Source of the DNA: Manihot esculenta
Taxonomy: Eukaryota; Streptophyta; Magnoliopsida; Malpighiales; Euphorbiaceae
Reading direction: 5' to 3'
DNA length: 64,000 bases
Assembly (NCBI RefSeq): GCF_001659605.2
Contig: NC_035176.2
Location: 18,679,122-18,743,121, forward strand
The notes under the pieces were generated by a model. It was not told the origin of the DNA, searched no databases, and worked only from the letters and a program-made list of their open reading frames with translations. Positions 55,052 to 64,000 of this stretch are shown piece after piece (position 1 is the stretch's first letter; every line of letters begins with the position of its first letter). The position numbers and the translations under genes are program-made.

Positions 55052-55211
55052 TATTATCTCTTCTCAATTAGCTGTATTTAGTTATATTCTGATACTAATC
55101 TTGTACTCTCATAGTTATCCTCTGTAACTACTATATACGTAGAACTGTATAAGTAGAGTTGATTATTGAATACAAAATACATTGAAAACTTAATTCTCTC
55201 TAAGTTTTACA
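55021..55211 (+). repeat. 3' LTR, second copia element
   Basis: 191 bp; preceded by the purine-rich ttgaaggggc and followed by tatac. Confidence 0.93.
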
Positions 55212-55216
55212 TATAC

Positions 55217-56110
55217 AACAGATAAAAAATGAAAATCCTTCAAATGATAAATTGTAAGTTAATATAAACTAAATTTAAATTATTATATTTATATTGATTT
55301 TTATTTTAATGAATGGATGAGATAAGTATATGAAATTAAAATTGAGACAAAATTTTTGAAAAAATATTTAAATAAATATTTATCAAAATTAAAATTAAAT
55401 TAATAATAATTTAATGATATACATTTTTCAAATAATAAAATTTTGAAAATAATATTCTATTCATTTTATGTGGATTGTCTAGGGCTCTTAATTTTTTAAT
55501 TCTTAATCGATTTAGTGCTATAATTATTTTATGTTTGATAATATTTATTAGCAGATATCATTAGTAGTCGGTGATGTTACATACATCCGTTCAAAGAAAG
55601 CCGTAAGTTGTTGAGGGATACGTGGCAAGAATCAAATGCGTAGAAAATGCATACCAACACGAGGAAGAGGAAACCCAGGCAAGAATCAAATACGTAGAAA
55701 ATGCATACCAACACGAGGAAGAGGAAACCCAGGCAAAAATCAAATACGAGAAAATGCATACCAATACGAGGAAGAGGAAACCTAGGTGGTTTAATCCCTG
55801 GATAATCATCAGAAGGCTCGCCCTTCCTTTGACAAGGCGAGTCTTGGTATCAAATTACCGTTATCAGACACAATTTAATATTTTTCCATTACGTCTATGA
55901 TTGCGAGATTCCCATCTGTTGGATGGTGATGGCTAGTATCAAGCAGATGGTTACATTATCGCCAGATTATTAAAAAATATCATATTCATCTCTACCTCTT
56001 ACATTATATAAAAAAAAAATTATAGAGACAACGGCACGCTATTCTCTAACACTAAACCTCTTAGCAATTCAAATATAGATTTATCACTTGCGTACCTCCT
56101 AAAAAATGCT
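55217..56110. other. AT-rich DNA with minisatellite
   Basis: Apart from the 54-bp minisatellite listed separately, no feature is recognised. Sequence after 55800 may be decayed 5' gag of the following gypsy fragment. Confidence 0.45.
55627..55786 (+). repeat. Three-copy 54-bp minisatellite
   Basis: Copies start at 55627, 55681 and 55735; the last is a few bases shorter. The period is a multiple of three, so the plus strand reads as a repeated 18-residue unit (RIKYVENAYQHEEEETQA), but nothing else supports a real gene. Confidence 0.9.
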
Positions 56111-56850
56111 CATCTGACCTGCAAAAGATTCACCAGGGAGAGGGCGAGTCTTTAAGGAGTTTTGTTTCTTGTTTCAATACTAAAGTCATATAGGTGGAAT
56201 AGTTAAATCATGAGATAGCATGTGAGGCATTGAAGAAAGAAACCCACAACGTCAAATTCATGGATTCCTTAATTAAAAATTCAGCCGCAACATACCAACA
56301 ACTGATAGATAAAATCCAAAAGTATATCAGGCTAGATGATGAGGTCTAGGTACTGAAAAAAAGACAAGAGGGTGAATTAGAAGCAAAGTCAAAAGCTCGA
56401 GAGACGAGGACATGAAGGAGATCACGGGAGTTACCCTATCTCGCGAAAGAGGGATGAACAGAGTAAGTATAAGAATTATACTCTGCGAAGCAACTCACTG
56501 CTAAGCGACTCACAAACTCGTATCTTGATTTGGATAAGAAAAAATGATAAAGAAATCAGGTGGCCGTCTAAGCTTAATCCTGAGAAGGCAGAGAAATGAG
56601 ATAGGACAAAGTATTGTTGCTTCCATAAAGATCATGGACACACAATAAAAGAATGTCTACAATTAAAAGTCGAGATCGCAAGGCTGATAAGGGAAGGCAC
56701 CCTTCAAAAATACAAGGAAGAGAAAAGAAGAAAGAGATCTGAGCCTGAGAAAATAACTCATGAGATAACCTCTAATAGAGAACCTGTAGGAGTCATACAT
56801 GTGATAACAAAAGAACCCGGCGAGAGATAGGAGAATTAAGTAGATTACAA
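56110..56850 (+). pseudogene. Decayed Ty3/gypsy gag fragment of a different (TAT/Ogre-like) lineage
   Basis: Plus-strand pieces read QGEGESLRSFVSCFN, then NSAATYQQLIDKIQKYI, and after a gap KYCCFHKDHGHTIKECLQL, then KVEIARLIREGTLQKY. These are typical of the Gag C-terminal half and its histidine-containing knuckle in TAT/Ogre-like gypsy elements, not of the Tekay/Del elements nearby. Stops and frame breaks are present. Weak similarity (FFSDKEQYTAFP, near 57050) may be the beginning of pol. No LTRs were found for it. Confidence 0.6.
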
Positions 56851-57193
56851 ACATAATTACCGGGTAGATAGGAAACTTTTAAAAATCTTGGGAGTCATTC
56901 ATCCATGGGAGTCATTCGCCCATGGGAGTCATCCGCCCAAAAATCTCATTAGTCAGCCATTTAAAGGAACTGAGTGATTCCACATTCATCTGTAAATGGA
57001 AGATGTTCTTTTGATAACAAAGCTAATGAGGTATTTTCATATGTTATGTTCTTTAGTGACAAGGAACAATATACTGCCTTTCCCCAAAAAGGAAGAAAGA
57101 CTAAAGAGACAAAATAATTCAAAGTTATCATAGGCCACAAGGTGATTTCCGCCAATCGACTCGGGCATTGGCCCCATTAATTAAGGCAACAAG
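56851..57193. other. Remnant or spacer before the third gypsy element
   Basis: Contains a short repeated gggagtcattc(at/gc)cc motif near 56890-56940 and possible pol-start remnants; no clear feature. Confidence 0.4.
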
Positions 57194-59413
57194 TGTAATA
57201 CCCGGCTAAACCCCAGCATCAAAATTCCTACCTTCCGGCGAAATCTCCATTGGAATCCGGAATTTCTCGGACGTCGGAGCCTTCTATAAAATATTTTTAA
57301 TGTTTATATGGTTTTAATGAAGAAAGAAATTGGGTTTTGAAAAGAAATGAAAGTTCTGAAGGGAAATGCTAGGTTCGGCCGTCGAAGGTGGCTCTCTTTT
57401 GCTGCCGCCGAACCTCAAGTTCGGCCGCTGAACATGGTGGAGTTGTGGAAGCACCTTTGGCATCCGAAGGTGGTTCGGCCAGCCACCTATAAAAGGCCCC
57501 CTGTCCGAAAAATGGGCGAGTTTTTCTCTCCATTTTCGGGCAAAGGTGAGTTCTTGACCCTCCATGATTGATTTTATGTTTTCCTTCAAATCTCTCAGAG
57601 TTTTATGAGTTTTTATCTTGTTTTTGAAGATTTTTAAGCCAAGATCAAAGTTTTGAAGCTTGGAGACCTTCGGAGCTCGTTTTTCTCCTCATCTCCAAGT
57701 TGGGTCACGCCTACCTTCGATCTTCAAGAGGTAAGTGTAGATCCTCATCTTTTTACATGTTTTAAGTAAGTTTTAAAAGGGGTTAAGGGTATGCATGCAT
57801 GTTTTGGTTAGATCTAAAATGTTAGGGTTTATGTTAGCTTAATGGGAAATGTATATTAAATGTGATGTTTGTTGGGATATAGGCTAGTTTTATGCCCCTA
57901 TATGCTTGAAAATGTGTTTATGCATGTTTTAGTATAGTTGGATGCACGTTGGAATGTTGGGGGTGGCTGGATATGCAAGGCAAAATCGGGTTCTGCCCTT
58001 TGGGAGAGCCTAGGTTCGGCCGCCGAAGCCAGTTTCAGCCGCCGAACCTGCCTGTGGAGGCAGTTTTAGGCCACCTAAACTCGCCCCTGAAAGTTTAGAC
58101 TTTTGGCTCTATAGGGGAGTTTCGGCCGCTGAACCTGCCCCCGAAGGTTGTGACTTTCGGCTCTGGAAGGACTTTCGGCCGCTGAACCTGCCGCCAAAAG
58201 TCCCCTGCCCAGCCTTCCTTTGCCTGTTTTGCATGCATGTTTTATGGTGTTTTAGGGGGGTTTTGGGGAGATGTTTAGAGTCATGTTAGAGTTTGTTGGT
58301 CCCTCATTTGAGTCCACCTTTGTAGGAATGGACCTGAGAGACCGAGGAGGTCAGCAGTGAGTTAGCTGTTACAGAGTCAATAAAAGCGTCAGCCAGAGGT
58401 GAGTAGAACACAACTCTATTTTAGTTCAAAGCAACTAAATTTTTAAGCATGTTCATACATCACGATTGCCATGTTTATAGGTTGTTGCATTAGAATTCAC
58501 GAATATGACGCATTGTATTAATTATTATTGATGTGGGTGGATATTGGATGATCCATTAGCCCTCGATATGATATGATATGATATGAGATGGAAAGACGAG
58601 GTGTGGCCTGAACTACGCCCCTGGCACTATGTAAGAGAAGACCAGGTGTGGCCTGCACTACGCTCCTGGCACAGTTGGACATGTTATGATATGTTATATG
58701 TAAGAGAATACCAGGTGTGACCTGCATTACGCTCCTGGCACAGTTGGACATGTTATGTTATGTTAAGCAAAAGTCCTGAGGAGCCCCGTTGTGGGCCGGG
58801 TATTGGATATGTAGAGGGTTACTGGTGACAAGTCCATCCGTGATGTGAACTGTTTGTGATGTGATGCATTTTATGAAAGCATATGATTATTATACTGTTT
58901 TTATTGTTCTGCTCACTGGGCTTTAGTAGCTCACTCCTTTCCCCTAACCCCCAGGTTTGCAGGGTCAGAGATAGTAGGAAGTCAGCAAGGGTAATGGCTA
59001 TGTCATGTAATAGAGTTTTAGTGGACATGTAATGTAATGTAATGTAATGAAAAGTAATGTAATGAGGATTAGTATTGTGCTTGGCTCTAATGTATTGTAA
59101 ATCCCTGTTGTACATGATCTTTATGGAAATGTTTTAATGATGAGATATGTTGAACCAGACTTGACTTATGAGATGTTGACCCAACTGGAGCATTTGATGA
59201 GGGCTCCAGTAAGGGGTTTTATGTATACAGTTATGATGCATGCACAGGTCAAGCTTGGTATATGAAAAGTTTAAAGTTTTTATGGAAATGTATGGTCATG
59301 TATGGGATTTTGTCAGGTACACAGTATGTATAGTAGGCTTGCTACGGGTCCCGGTGACCTTAATTCGATCTGGATCCTAGCGCCGGTAGCGGTCCAGTTT
59401 TTGGGTCGTTACA
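57194..59413 (+). repeat. 5' LTR of third gypsy element
   Basis: 2,220 bp with the same internal layout as the other two LTR families: palindrome cluster 1 with ctataaaagg following, cluster 2 near 58015-58205, splice-like junctions and hairpins near 58640-58740. It also has short GATAT and AATGT runs near 58565 and 59030. Confidence 0.92.
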
Positions 59414-59672
59414 GAGTGGTATCAGAGCCCTAGGTTCATATGGTCGGACCCAGAGAGTGTTGGGCTCATAGATGTCATAGAAGGGCAAGCACAATAGGAA
59501 AAATCATGTCCACTAGGATAGGATGTAGAGTCCTGTCTTGATGATGATGTGAAATGCCATGATTATATGCATGTGCATTAATGATGTGATGTATGTGATG
59601 TAGGTTCATGTGTTTCCACATGAACCATATGATGCTAATGCTATGTGATGTATGTTGTTTTTTAGAAGTAGT

Positions 59673-60772
59673 ATGCGAGGCTTATGTCGATCCGCTAGAT
59701 TGACAGGAGCTCCACCTGAGAATGAGGGCATGGATGCCCTTCCCCCTGCTTTGCCAAGAGCAAGGTCTTGTAGATCAAGCAGAGAAGGAACATCAAGGGA
59801 TCCTAGAAGGTCTTTTGATGTGAGCAGGAGGAGAACAGTTCAGGGTGGAATATCAGCTGAGGTGAGGGGATCAGAGGAGGATGAACAGAGAAGAGATAGT
59901 AGTCTAGGCATGAGTATGTCAGAAGAGGATATGGGAGAGTCCCAAGGAGGCGCTCAGGCCTCGGGTTTTGCTTACCCACCACAGTATCCACCCTACCCAT
60001 AGGGGCCAGGGTATCCGATGGGAGGTACATCAGATTTCTCTAGCTATAACCCATATCCCACCTTTATGCCCTATCCTCCCTTTTACCCGCCATATCCACA
60101 GTATCCTATGTTTCCACCCTCACCCTTCTTTCAAAACCCAGCAAACCCTAACCTAGGGAATGCTGCACCTTTCCTCCACCAGCATAACCAATAGTCCCTG
60201 AAACCCAAACATCCAAACCTAGCTCATCAGTTGGGAGCAAGGAAAAGATGACCGACTATCTGAAGTTGGATGCTCCCAAGTTTAAAACAAGAGATGACCC
60301 GTTTGAGTACCTCAAAATGGTAAAAATGATAACAGATGAGCTGGGGGCAAATGACAGTAGAGCCATTCAGATGGCAGGGTTCACATTGAAATGCAAGAAA
60401 GCACGAGAATGGTTTAAAAATTATGTGGACCCAAGGTTGGACAGCCTATCCTGGGAAGAGTTTGCAAATGAGTTTGCTAGATGGGCTTTTCCTGACAATT
60501 CCAGAGAGCTGAAAGTTGTTGAGTTTGAGCAGCTAAGGCAGAAGGAGGACATGAGTGTAGATGAGTACGCGGACAAGTTCCTTGAGTTGCTTCAGTATGT
60601 GGGACAAGCATATGATACAGATCAAAAGAAAGCCAGGAGGTATACCATGAGACTTCACTCTAGGTATTCCTCCCTGATCCTAGCAGCAGAGAGGGAGAGT
60701 TTTCATACTATAGTGGATGCAGCCAGAAAGATGGAGGCTAGTGCCATCATCCAAGGAACAGTTAAACAATAG
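59673..60772 (+). pseudogene. Broken Gag of third gypsy element
   Basis: MRGLCRSARLTGAPPENEGM runs to a stop at 60000-60002. Gag continues in a broken state, with a clean stretch 60248-60772 holding the capsid core ([34 protein letters not shown]) that ends KQ then TAG. The equivalent region in the intact relative is continuous. Confidence 0.88.
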
Positions 60773-62660
60773 ATGGCACAATCTTCGGGTTCCAAAACCC
60801 CGGGGACAGGGAATGTTAATCTCCCCTCTCTGAGTGAGGCTACCACGAAGGGTATAAAGTGGGGCAGAGGCCCCAGAAACTAGAAGAAGAATAAGTTCTG
60901 GAACCGGTTAAAGTCTGGTCTGGGATTAGGTGATGGTTCGAGCTCTGGTTCGGATGGCTCCGGATGTATGAGATGCGGTAGGCCACATAAGGGAGTCTGT
61001 CGGGTGGGGACAATAGCATGTTTCAGGTGCGGACAGGAGGGGCACATGGCACGTGAGTGTCCCACTGCAACCTTGTTGACACAGTCCCAGCAGACAGCTT
61101 CAGGCAGTGTAGCTCAACCAGTAGCTCCAGCCATGACGCAGGGCAGTGGTCGAGGCAGAGGAAGGGGGATAACTCCTTCTTCAGCAGGGTCCCGCGGAGA
61201 AAGTCCATCAGCTCTAGCTCGGATCTTCTCCATGACCCAACAGGAGGCTAACACATCGAACATGGTGGTGACAGGTAATCTCACTCTCTTATGTTCTGAT
61301 GTGTATGCTTTAATGAACCCTGATGTTTCTCTTTCCTTGTTGCTTCGAGAGCCGTAGAGTGGTTGGGTTTGATAGCTTTTGCGTTAGAGAGTCCTCTTTG
61401 GGCCAGTGAGCTCAAGTGTGATCCATCTGTGACAGAGTCAGTCTGTCGGTTCAGTTCAGTGTGTGTTGAGGGTAGATGCCTTCCAGCCGACCTAGTGGTT
61501 CTAGATTTGACTGATTTTTGACGTCATTCTAGGGATGGATTGGCTTTCTACTCATGGTGTTACCTTGGATAGCAGAAACAAGGTAGTTAGGTTCAGAGAT
61601 CAGGATGGATCAGAGGTAGTCTTTAGAGAGGAAAGAGTAGGGATACCTAGAGGTTTGATATGAGCCCTACAGGCTCGTAGGTTGTTTAGGAGAGGTTGTC
61701 AAGGGTTTCTTGCTCATGTTAGAGAGCATAGCAATCAGGTCAGGGAACCAGCTTCAGTGCCCGCAGTCAGAGAATTCTTAGATGTTTTCCCAGACGAGCT
61801 ACCAGGTTTACCACTTACTAGGGAGGTAGAGTTTGAAATTGAAGTGATGATGGGGACCAGACCCATCTCTACCCCTCCCTACAGGATGGCACCTGCAGAG
61901 TTAAAGGAGTCGAAAGAGCAGTTGCAAGAGTTGGTAGATAAGGGTTTCATCCGACCAAGTACCTCATCTTGGGATACTCTAGTGTTGTTTATGAGAATAA
62001 AGGATGGATCCTTAAGGCTTTGTATCGACTACGGACAGTTGAACAAAGTCACTACCAAGAGCAAGTATCTGTTACCTAGGATCGACGATCTATTTAGACC
62101 AGCTAGCAGGAACCGGTTGTTTCTCCAAGATAGATCTGAGATCCGGGTACCACCAGCTAAGAATCAAGGAAGAAGATGTGTTGAAGATGGCGTTCAGGAC
62201 CAGAGATGGGCATTATGAGTTCCTAGTGATGCCGTTCGGGCTAACCAATGCCCCTGCATCATTCATGGACCTCATGAACAGAGTTTTTAGTTAGTTTCTG
62301 GACCATTTTGTTATTGTCTTCATTGATGATATCTTAGTGTATTCCAGAAACGTAGAGGAGCATGCCCATCATCTGAGGATGATTTTGTAAACCTTGAGAG
62401 AACACGGCTTGTATGCCCAGTTCTTCAAATGTGAGTTTCGGTTAAGGAGCATATATTTCTTGGGTCATGATATGTCAGAAAAGGGAATTGAAGTGGACCC
62501 CAAGAAAGTAGAAGCTGTAGCTAACTGGCCCAGGCCCACTAAAGTGACAGAGGTTAAAAGCTTTTGGGTTTGGCAGATTGCTACAGGAGGTTCATCCAGA
62601 ACTTCTCCAGAGTTTCTGCTCCTATGACCGGTTTGACCAAAAAGAATTAGAAGTTGTTTT
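60773..62660 (+). pseudogene. Gag zinc knuckle, protease and RT remnants of third gypsy element
   Basis: It carries [12 protein letters not shown] and CFRCGQEGHMARECP (near 60965-61070). The protease position reads MNPDVS where the intact relative has MDPGAS, so the catalytic Asp is lost. RT pieces run from 61682 ([22 protein letters not shown]) to the active-site region [10 protein letters not shown] near 62320-62350, with frameshifts near 62095 and 62215 and stops near 62293 and 62389. Confidence 0.88.
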
Positions 62661-62672
62661 GGTCAGAATAAT

Positions 62673-63620
62673 GTGAGGAAAGCTTTGAAAAAGCCAAAGA
62701 GAAGGTTGATGTCAACACCGATGTTAGCTCTGCCTACCAGTAATGAAGACTTCACAGTGTTCTGCGATGCGTCCCGAGTGGGACTAGATTGTGTGTTGAT
62801 GCAGAATGAGAGGGTGATTGCTTATGCTTCTAGGCAGCTGAAGAAGCATGAGTTGAATTACCCTGCACATGATCTAGAAATGGCAACTGTGATCTTTGTA
62901 CTCAAGATGTGGAGGCATTACCTGTATGGGGTAAGATGTGAGATCTGTACAGATAATAAAAGCTTACAGTGCATCTTGAGTCAAAAAGAGTTGAACCTGA
63001 GGCAGAGAAAATGGGTAGAACTGCTTAGTGACTATGATTGCAAGATTCAATATCATCCGGGTGAGGCAAATGTTATGACAAATGCCCTCAGCCGGAAATC
63101 ACTTGGCAGTTTATCCCATATTGCAGTAGAAAGAAGGCCGGTGGTCAGAGAAAGGATCAGAACTGTCGTGAGTCGGTAGAAGAGTTATGCAGATGTCCAC
63201 AGGAAGCATGTAGAGTTCCAAGAGGGAGATATGGTGTTGCTTAAGGTGTCTTCTATGAAAGGGGTGATTCGTTTTGGGAGGAAAGGTAAGCTAGCTCCTC
63301 GGTACATCGGACCCTTTAAAATCTTGCAGAAGATTAGGAATGTATCGTACAAGTTGGACTTACCTGCTTCCATGGAGAGAATTCATCCGGTTTTCCATGT
63401 TTCCATGTTACGAAAGTTCGTGTCAGATCCGGGCAAGGTTCTTAATGAGCCTAATGTGGAGATCCTAGGAGATCTCACCTATGTTGAGCAGCCAGTGCAG
63501 ATCCTAGACACGCAGATCAGAAAGTTGAGGAACAAGGAAATTTCGATGGTGAAAGTCCTTTGGAATCACCACAATATGGAAGAGTGTACCTGGGAGACCC
63601 GGGAGTTCATGCTCCAGTAA
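62673..63620 (+). pseudogene. RNase H fused by deletion to integrase C-terminus and chromodomain
   Basis: RNase H ([24 protein letters not shown]) runs to RRPVV and then jumps directly to RERIRT near 63147. In the intact element RRPVV lies near 39190 and RERIRT near 40215, about 1 kb apart. The integrase zinc domain and its D, D, E core are therefore deleted here. A stop follows at 63177. The integrase tail and chromodomain-like region ([19 protein letters not shown]) are open from 63231 and end at TAA at 63618. Confidence 0.9.
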
Positions 63621-63727
63621 TACCCTTATCTCTTCTAAAGTGAGTGTTCTAGGTTTTATGTGTTTCTCTTGATGCTATGCTTGTTTGTTGAACATTCGAG
63701 GACAAATGTTCTTAAAGGGGGGAAGAA

Positions 63728-64000
63728 TGTAATACCCGGCTAGACCCCGGCATCAGAATTCCTACCTTTCGGCGGAATCTCCGTTGGAATCCAGAATTTC
63801 TCGGATGTCGGAGCCTTCTAGAAGGGTAAAATAAGGTTTTCATAAAATATTTTTAATGTTTATATGGTTTTAATGAAGAAAGAAATTGGGTTTTGAAAAG
63901 AAAAGAAAGTTCTGAAGGGAAATGCCAGGTTCAGCCGCCGAACCTCATGTTCAGCCGCCGAAGGTGGCTCCCTTTTGCTGCCACCGAACTTCAAGTTCAG
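63728..64000 (+). repeat. 3' LTR of third gypsy element (cut by window edge)
   Basis: The first 273 bp of the 3' LTR after the purine tract aaaggggggaagaa. It shows the same palindrome cluster start, here mostly as TTCAGCCGCCGAA. Confidence 0.92.

Larger units (their letters stand above)
50673..55211 (+). mobile_element. Decayed Ty1/copia element, second family
   Basis: Two 191-bp LTRs (50673-50863 and 55021-55211) begin TGTTACGG and end TTTTACA. They are flanked by the 5-bp duplication tatac (50668-50672 and 55212-55216). The primer-binding site is tggtatcagagc (50864-50875). The LTRs differ at about three sites (about 1.6%). Coding order is gag, protease, integrase, RT, RNase H, but the frame is interrupted by at least three in-frame stops (51888, 54350, about 54632) and at least three frameshifts (near 52670, 52755 and 53645). 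It is inactive as it stands. Confidence 0.94.
57194..64000 (+). mobile_element. Decayed Ty3/gypsy element of the same group, integrase largely deleted (3' end off window)
   Basis: 5' LTR 57194-59413 (2,220 bp), primer-binding site 59417-59428, broken gag-pol, purine tract ending at 63727 and a 3' LTR starting at 63728 that runs off the window. LTR ends (TGTAATACCCGG, GGGTCGTTACA), Gag start (MRGLCRSARLTG) and pol end match the two neighbouring families. The internal region is about 4.3 kb against 5.4 kb in the intact relative. In the first 105 bp or so the two LTRs already differ at about eight sites, all transitions, so this copy is much older. Confidence 0.93.

Overview
The window is plant nuclear DNA. 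It holds a plant CHD3-type chromatin-remodelling gene with introns, AT-rich intergenic DNA, and Ty1/copia and Ty3/gypsy LTR retrotransposons whose primer-binding sites match plant initiator tRNA-Met. It is most consistent with a eudicot; the species cannot be fixed from sequence alone.

Region 1 (1-22.9 kb, minus strand) is most of one gene, a CHR4/PKR1-like CHD3 remodeller (PHD finger, two chromodomains, SNF2 ATPase, Myb-like C-terminal region). I place ten coding exons that join in frame for about 2,152 codons. The last exon runs off the left edge. The 5' leader appears to have its own intron, and a CT-rich transcribed start lies near 22.6-22.9 kb. One intron of 8.26 kb has collected an RTE-type LINE tail split by an old copia element, a 309-bp TRIM, a 143-bp inverted TRIM derivative and a 106-bp minisatellite.

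Region 2 (24.8-43.1 kb) is a nest of two related Ty3/gypsy (Tekay/Del-like chromovirus) families. The outer element is a non-autonomous deletion derivative with three near-identical 2,263-bp LTRs and two roughly 797-bp internal segments. It is bounded by a 5-bp target-site duplication (TSD, accat). A very young, complete autonomous element (33,189-43,089; single Gag-Pol frame) is inserted in its third LTR with its own 5-bp TSD (gttac).

Region 3 (43.1-57.2 kb) holds an AT-rich inverted-repeat cluster, a nearly intact copia element (45,711-50,172), a more decayed copia element (50,673-55,211), a 54-bp minisatellite and a decayed gypsy gag fragment of another lineage.

Region 4 (57.2 kb to the end) is a third, older member of the same gypsy group. 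It has lost most of integrase, and its 3' LTR is cut by the window edge.

The most unusual signals are shared by the LTRs of all three gypsy families. They are two positioned clusters of a GCC-box-like palindrome (TTCGGCCGCCGAA), a conserved set of splice-site-like junctions suggesting a multi-intron leader inside the LTR, and repeated short hairpins with a compensatory base-pair change. All six LTR elements with clear polarity lie on the plus strand, opposite to the host gene.
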